Positions 47,944-55,648 of a stretch of DNA of 64,000 nucleotides are shown here, one piece after another. Source of the stretch: Arthrobacter sp. OV608 (GTDB lineage Bacteria > Actinomycetota > Actinomycetes > Actinomycetales > Micrococcaceae). The DNA is taken from positions 1-64,000 of the forward strand of contig FOEZ01000023.1 of NCBI GenBank assembly GCA_900110595.1, in the 5' to 3' direction. Below the pieces are notes generated by a model. That model searched no databases, was not told the origin of the DNA, and saw only the letters and a list, made by a program, of their open reading frames with translations. Within the stretch, counting starts at the first letter, position 1. Every line of letters begins with the position of its first letter. A program made the translations under genes and the position numbers.

Positions 47944-47958
47944 CCAGAAACTTTCCGG
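47944..47958. promoter_or_regulatory. GAAACTTTC operator 2
   Basis: CCAGAAACTTTCCGG, the same core as operator 1 with one mismatch in the dyad, 156 bases from it centre to centre and downstream of the ABC promoter. Confidence 0.55.
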
Positions 47959-48020
47959 ACATCTCGCACCGAAACCACCATCCAACGGTTGGTGGAAACC
48001 CTTTAGAGAGGCGTCATTCA

Positions 48021-49325
48021 ATGATGAAGACAGTTGGCACACCCATCTCCCGCAGGCTGGTTTTGGGCGCAGCCATCACGGCCGCCGGACTGGCCCTGAG
48101 CGGCTGCGGAGGAGGTGCAACCCCGTCGGCCGGCGGCGATGTGGAGCTCAACTTCGTCTTCTGGGGAGATGCTAACCGTGCCAAGGTGACCGAGGAGGCG
48201 CTGCGGATCTTCGAGGAGAAAAACCCCGGCATCAAGGTGAAAACCGAATACCAGGACAGCGGCCCTTACGCGGACAAGCTGGCCACCCGGTTCGCCGGTG
48301 GAAACCCGCCGGACGTGCTCGCCATGGCCAACCGCAGCCTGCTGGAGTACGCCCAGCGCGGCACCCTGGCGGACTTGAAGAGCCTGAAGGAACTGGATCT
48401 CGGCAACGTCCCGGACACGGTGCTGAGCCGTGGCGAAGTGGACGGCAAGCTCTATGGCCTTGCCACCGGCGTCACCACCATTGGCATGGTGGTGAACAAG
48501 ACCATCACAGACCAGGCCGGCGTCACCATTCCGGACGACAAGACCTGGAGCTGGGAAGACTATGCGAAGTTCGCCACCGAGGTGACGCAGAAGACCGGCG
48601 GCAAAGTCTATGGCGCGGGTTACGACGTGTCCACCGAGACCGGGCCCATCATGCTTGCCAGGCAGCGCGGCGAGGATTTTTACACCAAGGACAACAAGCT
48701 GGGCGTTAGCGAGGAGACCATCCGCGACTGGTTCCAGTACAGCGTCGACCTGCGCAAGGCCGGGGGCTACCCGCCGGCGGGATTCTTCGAACAGATTGGC
48801 GGCTCCCCCGCCCAGTCCTATCTGGCCAAGGGCACGGTGGCCTCACAAATCATCCCCATCAACAACTACAAGGGCTACAACGACGCTGTTGAAGGAGACG
48901 TGGTGCTGCTGCGTATCCCCGGTGAGACCTCCGGCGAGCGCCGCGGCTACTCTGCCGACCCCACCATGCTGTGGTCCATCGCCGCCAAATCCAAGCACCC
49001 CAAGGAGGCTGCCAAACTCCTGGATTTCCTGACCAATGACGCCGACGGCGCCGCCCATACGCTGACGCAGCGCGGCGTTCCGGTCAACCCCGAGGTAGCC
49101 GAGTCCATCACCTCCAAGCTCAGCGAAGACGACAAAAAGTTCGTTGACCTGATGGCCGGGATCCAGAAGGACGACCTCGCCCCCGCCTACGTGTATCCCA
49201 AGGGTGCCAGCGTTGTGGCGGACACCCTCAAGCAACTGGCCACCGAGGTGGAATTCGGCCGTGTCACCCCGGCCGATGCCGCGAAGACGTTCCTCGAGAA
49301 GAGCAATGCAGCCATCAACAAGTAG
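48021..49325 (+). CDS. ABC sugar-binding lipoprotein
   Basis: A 434-residue extracellular solute-binding protein (family 1, CUT1). The N-terminus has RR followed by a hydrophobic stretch and lipobox LALSGCGGG, so it is a lipoprotein, possibly Tat-exported. Mature features: VELNFVFWGDANRAKVTEE, FEEKNPGIKVKTEYQD and NPPDVLAMANRS, typical of oligosaccharide binders, and WSIAAKSKHPKEAAKLLDFL near residue 330. Start ATG at 48021 follows AGAGAGG. It heads the ABC operon (binding protein, two permeases, then pectinases) and faces the DUF6807-GH43-LacI operon. Confidence 0.93.
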   Translation: MMKTVGTPISRRLVLGAAITAAGLALSGCGGGATPSAGGDVELNFVFWGDANRAKVTEEALRIFEEKNPGIKVKTEYQDSGPYADKLATRFAGGNPPDVLAMANRSLLEYAQRGTLADLKSLKELDLGNVPDTVLSRGEVDGKLYGLATGVTTIGMVVNKTITDQAGVTIPDDKTWSWEDYAKFATEVTQKTGGKVYGAGYDVSTETGPIMLARQRGEDFYTKDNKLGVSEETIRDWFQYSVDLRKAGGYPPAGFFEQIGGSPAQSYLAKGTVASQIIPINNYKGYNDAVEGDVVLLRIPGETSGERRGYSADPTMLWSIAAKSKHPKEAAKLLDFLTNDADGAAHTLTQRGVPVNPEVAESITSKLSEDDKKFVDLMAGIQKDDLAPAYVYPKGASVVADTLKQLATEVEFGRVTPADAAKTFLEKSNAAINK

Positions 49326-49400
49326 GCGCACTGGCCTCTTTTCACAATCCGAGGCCGCCACATCCAACACCGGTACATCCGACGATAGGAGCCTGGCGCC

Positions 49401-50351
49401 ATGTCAGTGCTGACCAAGCAAGCCCCGGGCGCGGCCGCCACCTTGGCCGCGCCGGGCGGGAAACCCGGCCGGGCACGCCTCAAGCGCAAGAACCAACGTT
49501 CGGGCTACCTCTTCCTGCTGCCGTGGTTCATAGGCATGCTGTTCACCATCATCCCGTTCTTCGCATCCCTCTACCTGGCGTTTACGGACTACAACCTCTT
49601 CACCGAGCCGAACTTTGTGGGCCTGGCCAACTTCCAGGCCATGTTCGAGGATCCGCGCCTCCTGCAGTCGCTGAAAGTCACGTTTATCTACACGTTCGTA
49701 TCCGTGCCCATCTCGCTGGCGGTGGCCCTGCTGATAGCCCTGGTACTTAACCGCGGCCTCCAGGGCCTGGCGATCTACCGCTCCGTGTACTACCTGCCGT
49801 CCCTGCTGGGCGGGAGCGTGGCGATCGTGATGCTGTGGCGCTACATCTTCGGCAACGAAGGCATCGTCAACGGTTTCCTGGGCCTCCTGGGAATCCAGGG
49901 CCCGGCCTGGGTCACCGACCCGGAATTCGCCCTGGGCACCCTGATCGTCCTGAATGTATGGACCTTCGGCTCGCCCATGGTGATCTTCCTGGCAGGGCTC
50001 CGGCAGGTGCCAACCATGTACTACGAGGCGGCGGCCATTGACGGCGCCTCCCGGTGGCGCCAGTTCCGCAGCATCACCCTGCCGCTGATCAGCCCCATCA
50101 TCTTCTTCAACCTCATCATGCAGCTGATCGGGTCTTTCCAGACCTTCACCCAGGGCTATGTGATGAGCGGCGGCACCGGCGGGCCGGCGGATTCCACCCT
50201 GTTCTACAACCTGTACCTGTACCAAAAGGGCTTCACGGAGTTCGAGATGGGCTATGCCTCCGCCATGGCGTGGCTGCTCCTGATGATCATCGCGGTTTTC
50301 ACTGCCATCAACTTCATCGCATCCAAGTTCTGGGTCTTCTACGACAATTAA
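49401..50351 (+). CDS. ABC sugar permease (MalF/UgpA-like)
   Basis: A 316-residue CUT1 permease. A basic N-terminus precedes six membrane helices beginning with GYLFLLPWFIGMLFTIIPFF; the cytoplasmic EAA loop reads EAAAIDGASRWRQFRSITLP near residue 213, the coupling site for the ATPase. The adjacent binding protein (75 bases upstream) and second permease (9 bases downstream) complete the transmembrane complex. No ATPase gene is nearby, so it probably uses a shared MsiK-like ATPase. Confidence 0.94.
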   Translation: MSVLTKQAPGAAATLAAPGGKPGRARLKRKNQRSGYLFLLPWFIGMLFTIIPFFASLYLAFTDYNLFTEPNFVGLANFQAMFEDPRLLQSLKVTFIYTFVSVPISLAVALLIALVLNRGLQGLAIYRSVYYLPSLLGGSVAIVMLWRYIFGNEGIVNGFLGLLGIQGPAWVTDPEFALGTLIVLNVWTFGSPMVIFLAGLRQVPTMYYEAAAIDGASRWRQFRSITLPLISPIIFFNLIMQLIGSFQTFTQGYVMSGGTGGPADSTLFYNLYLYQKGFTEFEMGYASAMAWLLLMIIAVFTAINFIASKFWVFYDN

Positions 50352-50360
50352 GGCACCGCT

Positions 50361-51257
50361 ATGGCTCTCCTCGAACTACCCCTCAAAAACAAGCAGAAGA
50401 AGGAAGCGCCTGCCGAGGATGCCCTGACGGGCACCACGGGCACCCGCTTCTCCCGGCACCTCATCCTGTGCCTGGTGGGGCTGGTGATGCTCTACCCGCT
50501 GCTGTGGCTGATCTCAAGCTCGTTCAAGCCCAGCAATGACATCTTCCGGCAGCTTGGGCTGTGGCCCGAAAACTGGGACTTCAGCAACTACGCCCAGGGC
50601 TGGACCGCCCTGGACCAGCCCTTCCATGTGTACCTGATCAACTCACTGATCGTGGTGGTGTTCTCGATCGTGGGCAACATCTTCTCCTGCGCCCTGGCGG
50701 CCTACGCCTTCGCCCGGATGGAGTTCACCGGCCGGAAGCTGTTCTTCGCCCTGATGCTGGGAACCCTCATGCTCCCCGGCCACGTGCTCCTGGTGCCGCA
50801 GTACATCATCTTTTCGCAGCTCGGCTGGCTGGACACCTACCTGCCGCTGATCGTTCCCAACTTCATGGCCACCAACGCCTTCTTTATCTTCCTGATGGTC
50901 CAGTTCATGAAGGCCCTCCCCAAGGAGCTCGACGACGCCGCCCAAATCGACGGCTGCGGCCCGTTCCGGACCTTCCTGCGGGTCATCCTGCCGCTCTGCG
51001 TTCCGGCAATGGCCACCACCGCCATCTTCACGTTCATCTCCACCTGGAATGAGTTCTTTGGTCCCCTGCTGTACATCCAGAACCAGGACCTCTACACAGT
51101 TCCCCTGGCACTGCGGGCCTTTATGGACTCCGAAGGCCAGAGCATGTGGGGCCCTATGTTCGCCATGTCAGTGGTGTCCATTGCCCCCATCATCGGCTTC
51201 TTCATCGCCGGGCAGAAGTACCTCATCAACGGCATTGCGACCACCGGCCTGAAGTAG
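50361..51257 (+). CDS. ABC sugar permease (MalG/UgpE-like)
   Basis: A 298-residue CUT1 permease with six membrane helices, starting with HLILCLVGLVMLYPLLWLIS. The EAA loop is LDDAAQIDGCGPFRTFLRVI near residue 192. It pairs with the permease encoded nine bases upstream. The last codons and stop lie within a 16-bp tandem repeat that continues past the gene. Confidence 0.94.
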   Translation: MALLELPLKNKQKKEAPAEDALTGTTGTRFSRHLILCLVGLVMLYPLLWLISSSFKPSNDIFRQLGLWPENWDFSNYAQGWTALDQPFHVYLINSLIVVVFSIVGNIFSCALAAYAFARMEFTGRKLFFALMLGTLMLPGHVLLVPQYIIFSQLGWLDTYLPLIVPNFMATNAFFIFLMVQFMKALPKELDDAAQIDGCGPFRTFLRVILPLCVPAMATTAIFTFISTWNEFFGPLLYIQNQDLYTVPLALRAFMDSEGQSMWGPMFAMSVVSIAPIIGFFIAGQKYLINGIATTGLK

Positions 51258-51309
51258 CGCAGGCCTGAAGTAATGCTGGCCTGATCTCGGGCAGGCCTGA
51301 AGCAGGGCA
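51246..51309. repeat. Degenerate 16-bp tandem repeat, four copies, over a stop codon
   Basis: GGCCTGAAGTAGCGCA, GGCCTGAAGTAATGCT, GGCCTGATCTCGGGCA and GGCCTGAAGCAGGGCA start at 51246, 51262, 51278 and 51294, exactly 16 bases apart. The first copy contains the end of the permease gene and its TAG stop. Confidence 0.85.
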
Positions 51310-51390
51310 GCCCGAACCGGCAACGGACTGAAGCTCAGTCCGGCACCATCTCCGCATGCATCATCAGCACATCAACCATCCGTGATTGCA

Positions 51391-51437
51391 CGTGCCCGGG
51401 CTGGAGGCTGCCCGGGCACAAAAACAAAGGAGTTTTT
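51391..51437 (+). promoter_or_regulatory. Tandem hairpins in the pectate lyase leader
   Basis: GTGCCCGGGC (51391-51400) pairs with GCCCGGGCAC (51409-51418). Directly after, AAAAAC (51420-51425) can pair with GTTTTT (51432-51437), placing the AAAGGA ribosome site in the loop just before the ATG at 51440. Confidence 0.5.
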
Positions 51438-51439
51438 GT

Positions 51440-53458
51440 ATGAGTTTGCGACGCCTTCTCGGCGCGGCCACCGCCGTCGCCCTCCTGGGAAGCCTGGCGG
51501 CAGTTCCAGCCGCCACCGCTGCCCCGCCCAACACCCTGCAACAATCAGGCGCCTTGCCCGCAACTCCCGCACCGGCCGCTGAAAACACGGCCGAGGCAAT
51601 GTGGAAGAAGACGCCGGACGGCTTCGCGGCATTGCCTGGCTACGGCCTGGCCGGAACTACCGGCGGGCAGGCGGGCCGGATTGTCACCCCGTCCACCATC
51701 CAGGAGCTCGAGGACTTTGCCGCTGCGCCTGAACCTCTAGTCATCTTCATCAGCGGCAGCCTGAAAGCCGCCGACTACATCAAGATCCCGGTGGCCGCCA
51801 ATAAGAGCTTCATCGGCACAGGCGCGGGCGCGGAGGTGGTGAACGCCGGCTTCAAACTCATCAATGTCTCCAACGTCATTTTCCGGAACTTCACCATCCG
51901 CGATTCCTACATTCCAGGCGACTGGGACGGCAAGACCCCGCAGAACGACCGCGACGGCATCCAGCTGGACACCACGCACCACGTCTGGGTGGACCACATG
52001 AAGATCCAGCGCATGGGCGACGGCCTGATTGACACCCGCAAGGACTCGGACCTGGTCACCTACTCCTGGAACGTGTTCGCGGACAACAACAAGGCCCTGG
52101 GCGTGGGCTGGACCTCCAACGCCGTAACCCGCATGACCATCCACCACAACTGGATCCGCAACACCACGCAGCGGAACTTCAGCCTGGACAACACCGCGGC
52201 CGCGCACGTCTACAACAACTACCTGCAGGACATCGGCCAGTACGGCATGATGGGCCGCAACGCCGCCAAGGTGGTCCTGGAAGGCAACAGCTTCAGCACC
52301 GTGCAGGACCCGATTGTGGCCAAGGATCCCGCCACTGAAGTGGTCAACCGGGACAACATCTTCAACGGCACCCGCGGCCGAAAGGACAACGTGGGGGCCG
52401 CCTTCGACCCATCGCAGAACTACAGTTACCAGAAGGACGACGCTGCCCGCGTTCCGGAGATCGTTGCCGCCGGTGCCGGGCCGCGGGAGAACAACGCCCC
52501 GAACAACACCACCAACATCACCGTTGCCCTGGATGGCACCGGCGACTTTGGCAGCCTGCAGGCCGCTATCGGCTCCATCCCCAGCGGCAGCACGCTCCCC
52601 CGCACCATCACGGTAAAACCCGGCACCTACCGCGAATCGGTGAACATCTGGGCCGACCGCCCCAACCTCACCATCCAGGGCGCAACAGCCAACCCGGCCG
52701 ACGTCGTCATCAGCTACGACCTTCCGGCCAACGGCGCAAAGTTCTTCGGCGGCACCTGGGGCGCGGGCGGCAGCGCCACGCTCAACGTCCTCGCCGAGGG
52801 CACCACCATCCGGAACCTCACCGTGGAAAACGCCTATGACGAGGCCGCCAACGGAGGAAGCCAGGCGCTCGCCGTTCGGACTGTGGCGGACCGGGTAACG
52901 TTTGACGGCACCCGCTTCCTGGGCAACCAGGACACCTATCTGGCGGACACCACCGGCCGCGACGCCACTGCCCGCACCTACCTGAAGAACTGCTATGTCG
53001 AAGGCGACGTTGACTTCATCTACGGCCGCGGCACTGCAGTATTGGACGGCTGCACCATCCATTCCCTGAACCGCGGCAGCGACACCAACAACGGCTACAT
53101 CGTGGCCCCGAGCACCAAGAACTCCAACCGGTACGGCATCCTGATCGTCAACAGCGCCCTGACCTCCGATGCCGCCCCGGGCACGGTCAGCCTCGGCCGC
53201 CCCTGGTTCGCCAGCAGCGATCCGGACGCCCACCCGATGGCCGTCATCCGGGACTCCGTGCTGGGCAGCCACATCGCGGTCCGAGGTTGGGCCGACATGA
53301 GCGGACACGCCTGGACCGAAGGCAGGTTCGCCGAATTCAACAACAAGGGCCCGGGCGCATACGTCAATGAATTCCACCCGCAGCTCAGCCCGGAAGAGGC
53401 CGCAAAATTCACCGTGGAAACCTTCCTCGGCGGCTGGACCCCAGCGGGACGTGGTTGA
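51440..53458 (+). CDS. Secreted pectate lyase (PL1)-pectin methylesterase (CE8) fusion
   Basis: A 672-residue bifunctional pectinase. A Sec signal peptide (MSLRRLLGAATAVALLGSLA, cleavage near AATAAPP) is followed by a PL1 beta-helix (about 60-370) with RDGIQLDTTHHVWVDHMKI, the calcium-site region, and HHNWIRNTTQRN holding the catalytic Arg region. The CE8 domain (about 385-670) is complete: TVALDGTGDFGSLQAAI, GNQDTYLADTTG, EGDVDFIYGRGTAVLDG and the LGRPW substrate Arg. It would de-esterify and cleave homogalacturonan outside the cell. AAAGGAG precedes the ATG. One base separates it from its shorter paralogue. Confidence 0.93.
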   Translation: MSLRRLLGAATAVALLGSLAAVPAATAAPPNTLQQSGALPATPAPAAENTAEAMWKKTPDGFAALPGYGLAGTTGGQAGRIVTPSTIQELEDFAAAPEPLVIFISGSLKAADYIKIPVAANKSFIGTGAGAEVVNAGFKLINVSNVIFRNFTIRDSYIPGDWDGKTPQNDRDGIQLDTTHHVWVDHMKIQRMGDGLIDTRKDSDLVTYSWNVFADNNKALGVGWTSNAVTRMTIHHNWIRNTTQRNFSLDNTAAAHVYNNYLQDIGQYGMMGRNAAKVVLEGNSFSTVQDPIVAKDPATEVVNRDNIFNGTRGRKDNVGAAFDPSQNYSYQKDDAARVPEIVAAGAGPRENNAPNNTTNITVALDGTGDFGSLQAAIGSIPSGSTLPRTITVKPGTYRESVNIWADRPNLTIQGATANPADVVISYDLPANGAKFFGGTWGAGGSATLNVLAEGTTIRNLTVENAYDEAANGGSQALAVRTVADRVTFDGTRFLGNQDTYLADTTGRDATARTYLKNCYVEGDVDFIYGRGTAVLDGCTIHSLNRGSDTNNGYIVAPSTKNSNRYGILIVNSALTSDAAPGTVSLGRPWFASSDPDAHPMAVIRDSVLGSHIAVRGWADMSGHAWTEGRFAEFNNKGPGAYVNEFHPQLSPEEAAKFTVETFLGGWTPAGRG

Positions 53459-53459
53459 G

Positions 53460-54932
53460 ATGGCTGAAGCATCAGGAATGAGCGTCCGACGGCGGAGCCT
53501 CCTCGCGGCCGGCCTGGCAGGTGGCGCTGTGGTTGCGTCCGGCCTCCTGGGTCCGGCTGCCAAGGCCGCGGGGCCTGTGGGACTGGATGCCGCCGTCGGC
53601 CCCAACGGCTTTGCCGAAGCCGGGCTTCCGGTAGGCCAAGCTCTTGGCGGGTACGCCTGGGCCTCAGCACCCACCGGCTATGCCGGCGTCGCAGCCCATG
53701 GCCGCGAAGGCGCTACCGGCGGGACGGGAGGGGCGCTGGTCCACGCATATACCCCGGACCAGCTCCGCACTTTCGCCAAGAGCCCTGACCCGCTCGTGGT
53801 GATCCTGCACGGCGAACTGGCCTTCCCGCAGTACGAGAAGCTGATGGTGACCTCCAACAAGTCCTTCCTGGGGGCTGGCGTTGGAACTGCGGTGGTGAAT
53901 GCCGGGTTCAAGCTGGTGAACGTCTCCAACGTGGTGTTCCGGAACTTCACTGTGCGGGATTCCTACATTCCGGGCGATTTCGAGGGAAAACGCCCCGATA
54001 ATGACCGGGACGGGATCCAGATGGACACTTCAACGCACGTCTGGGTGGACCACATGCACTTCACCCGGCTGGGCGACGGCCTGGTGGACATCCGCAAGGA
54101 CTGCGACAACGTGACCCTGTCCTGGAACGTCTTCTCCGACCACAACAAGGCGCTGGGCGAAGGATGGACCTCCAACGTGGTCACCCGGCTCACCCTGCAC
54201 CACAACTGGATCCGGAACACTCATCAGCGCAACGCCAGCCTGGACAACACCGCGGCGTCCCATGTCTACAACAACTACCTGGAGGACATTTCCAGTTACG
54301 GGATGCTGGGGCGCAACGCGGCCCTGCTGGTGGTGGAGGGCAACTACTTCCGGGATGTGCGGAATCCGCTCCATCACCAGGGGGCGGGCGGTGAACTGGT
54401 GGCGCGGGACAACATTTTTGAAGCGTGTAGCGGCAACACCGGGCAGGAGCGCGGGACCGCCTTCGATCCATCGGCGGCGTATTCCTATGAGCTCACGCCA
54501 ACAGCGGCGGTGCCCGCCTTGGTCCGCGGCTTCGGAGGTCCGCTGGGCGGGACGGAACCTGTGGCCGCGCGCGTCATCACCGTGGCGCTGGACGGCACCG
54601 GTGATTACGCAAGCATCCGGGCGGCCGTCGGGGCGATCCCGTCCCGCAACCCCGGTCCGGTTACGGTGCTGATCCAGCCGGGGACCTACCGCGAGCCAGC
54701 CGTGATCTGGGGAGACAGGCGCAACGTCACCTTGGCGGGAGTCACCGGAAATGCCGCCGATGTGGTGCTGACCAACAGCGAGGGCGTCACCCTGCTTGTG
54801 GCTGCTGACCACGCCGCTATCAAGGACCTGACCGTCACGTCAGACACCCCGCAAGGCGGCAACGTCCTGCGCACCACCGGCAGTAACGTGTCCTTCTCCA
54901 ACGTGACGGTTCTCAACGGAACATCGGGATAA
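53460..54932 (+). CDS. Pectate lyase (PL1) with truncated pectinesterase domain
   Basis: A 490-residue paralogue of the preceding gene. A twin-arginine-type signal (SVRRRSLLAAGLAGGAVVA) precedes an intact PL1 domain (about 85-375) with RDGIQMDTSTHVWVDHMHF and HHNWIRNTHQRN. The C-terminal region begins like CE8 (ITVALDGTGDYASIRAAVG, TVLIQPGTYREPAVIWG) but stops after ~100 residues, exactly where the catalytic GNQDTY motif follows in the paralogue. So only lyase activity is expected. It starts one base after the stop of the full-length gene; a second start 18 bases later (MSVRRRS) would give a better Tat signal. Confidence 0.9.
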   Translation: MAEASGMSVRRRSLLAAGLAGGAVVASGLLGPAAKAAGPVGLDAAVGPNGFAEAGLPVGQALGGYAWASAPTGYAGVAAHGREGATGGTGGALVHAYTPDQLRTFAKSPDPLVVILHGELAFPQYEKLMVTSNKSFLGAGVGTAVVNAGFKLVNVSNVVFRNFTVRDSYIPGDFEGKRPDNDRDGIQMDTSTHVWVDHMHFTRLGDGLVDIRKDCDNVTLSWNVFSDHNKALGEGWTSNVVTRLTLHHNWIRNTHQRNASLDNTAASHVYNNYLEDISSYGMLGRNAALLVVEGNYFRDVRNPLHHQGAGGELVARDNIFEACSGNTGQERGTAFDPSAAYSYELTPTAAVPALVRGFGGPLGGTEPVAARVITVALDGTGDYASIRAAVGAIPSRNPGPVTVLIQPGTYREPAVIWGDRRNVTLAGVTGNAADVVLTNSEGVTLLVAADHAAIKDLTVTSDTPQGGNVLRTTGSNVSFSNVTVLNGTSG

Positions 54933-54943
54933 AGGCTGGCCAA

Positions 54944-54975
54944 CGTTCTTGAACTGCTACTAGTCTTCAAGAACG
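54944..54975 (+). terminator. Hairpin after the second pectate lyase gene
   Basis: CGTTCTTGAA (54944-54953) pairs perfectly with TTCAAGAACG (54966-54975) around a 12-base loop. No T-run; probable operon terminator or part of the dodecin promoter region. Confidence 0.5.
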
Positions 54976-55016
54976 GCCCGCAACCGGGAGCCCCAAGGCA
55001 ATCACGAGGAGCGAAC

Positions 55017-55229
55017 TTGTCCAACCACACGTACAGCATTTCTGAAATTGTCGGCACGTCGGATCAGGGAGTGGACGACGCCGTCCGCAACGGTATCGCC
55101 AAGGCCTCCCAGACCCTGCGCAACCTTGACTGGTTCGAAGTGAAAGAAATCCGGGGGCACCTCGAAGAAGGCAAGATCGCCGACTGGCAGGTGACCATCA
55201 AGCTCGGCTTCCGGCTCGAAGAACAGTAA
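55017..55229 (+). CDS. Dodecin family flavin-binding protein
   Basis: A 70-residue dodecin. The sequence YSISEIVGTSDQGVDDAVRN, then KASQTLRNLDWFEVKEIRGH with the flavin-stacking Trp, and DWQVTIKLGFRLEE match the family, which forms 12-mers that store riboflavin/FMN or CoA. The start is TTG at 55017, preceded by GAGGAG; no ATG is available. Monocistronic, converging on a small gene across a 22-bp inverted repeat. Confidence 0.93.
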   Translation: MSNHTYSISEIVGTSDQGVDDAVRNGIAKASQTLRNLDWFEVKEIRGHLEEGKIADWQVTIKLGFRLEEQ

Positions 55230-55237
55230 TTTCCACA

Positions 55238-55299
55238 CAACTGACCCGCAGTAAACGTCGCGAAAACCCGAAATGGGGACGTTAACTGCGGGTCAGTTG
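55238..55299. repeat. Long inverted repeat between convergent genes (dyad C)
   Basis: A 22-base arm (55238-55259, starting CAACTGACCCGCAG) is repeated in inverse at 55278-55299 with one mismatch. The loop, GCGAAAACCCGAAATGGG, shares CCCGAAATG with the loop of the ligD dyad. Confidence 0.7.
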
Positions 55300-55313
55300 G
55301 GGTTTAAGCAGGA

Positions 55314-55529
55314 CTAGTTGGCCGAGACAGTGCCGGCTGCACGCCGGCGCCACACGGTGGGAACGCCGTCGAACGCCGGAAACACGTGGCCTTCGAAGAA
55401 GGACAGCACTGTGTGGGGGTCGTGGTCAGGGCTCCAGAGACCGGACACGGGGCAGTGTGAGCCGGTGGCGGTGGAGGGATTGCCGGCGGGCGAGGCCTGG
55501 CGTTCCTTGAGCAGTGCGATGCGTTTCAT
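55314..55529 (-). CDS. Hypothetical small protein (71 aa)
   Basis: A 71-residue protein starting MKRIALLKERQASPAG. Its second half contains SGLWSPDHDPHTVLSFFEGH and VFPAFDGVPTVWRRRAAG, which look conserved rather than random, with four aromatic and several His/Asp residues. No signal peptide or membrane segment. No family recognised. An upstream in-frame ATG (55541) is possible. It converges on the dodecin gene and lies upstream of the XRE regulator gene's end. Confidence 0.6.
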   Translation of the reverse strand: MKRIALLKERQASPAGNPSTATGSHCPVSGLWSPDHDPHTVLSFFEGHVFPAFDGVPTVWRRRAAGTVSAN

Positions 55530-55648
55530 CGTTGAGACCATCCTTGGGTAAGCAGTTCGTGCTTCCAGCCTAGGAAAGCGGCAACAGCTTCCCAATGGGC
55601 TCCTGGCCAGAATCAGCGTGCGGAGCTGGCCAAATGTACAGCGGCTTT

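Noticed and set aside
51737..53674. 645-aa minus-strand frame opposite the pectate lyase fusion
   Set aside because: Val/Gly/Ala/His-rich shadow of the beta-helix repeats; the plus-strand frame has clear PL1 and CE8 motifs.
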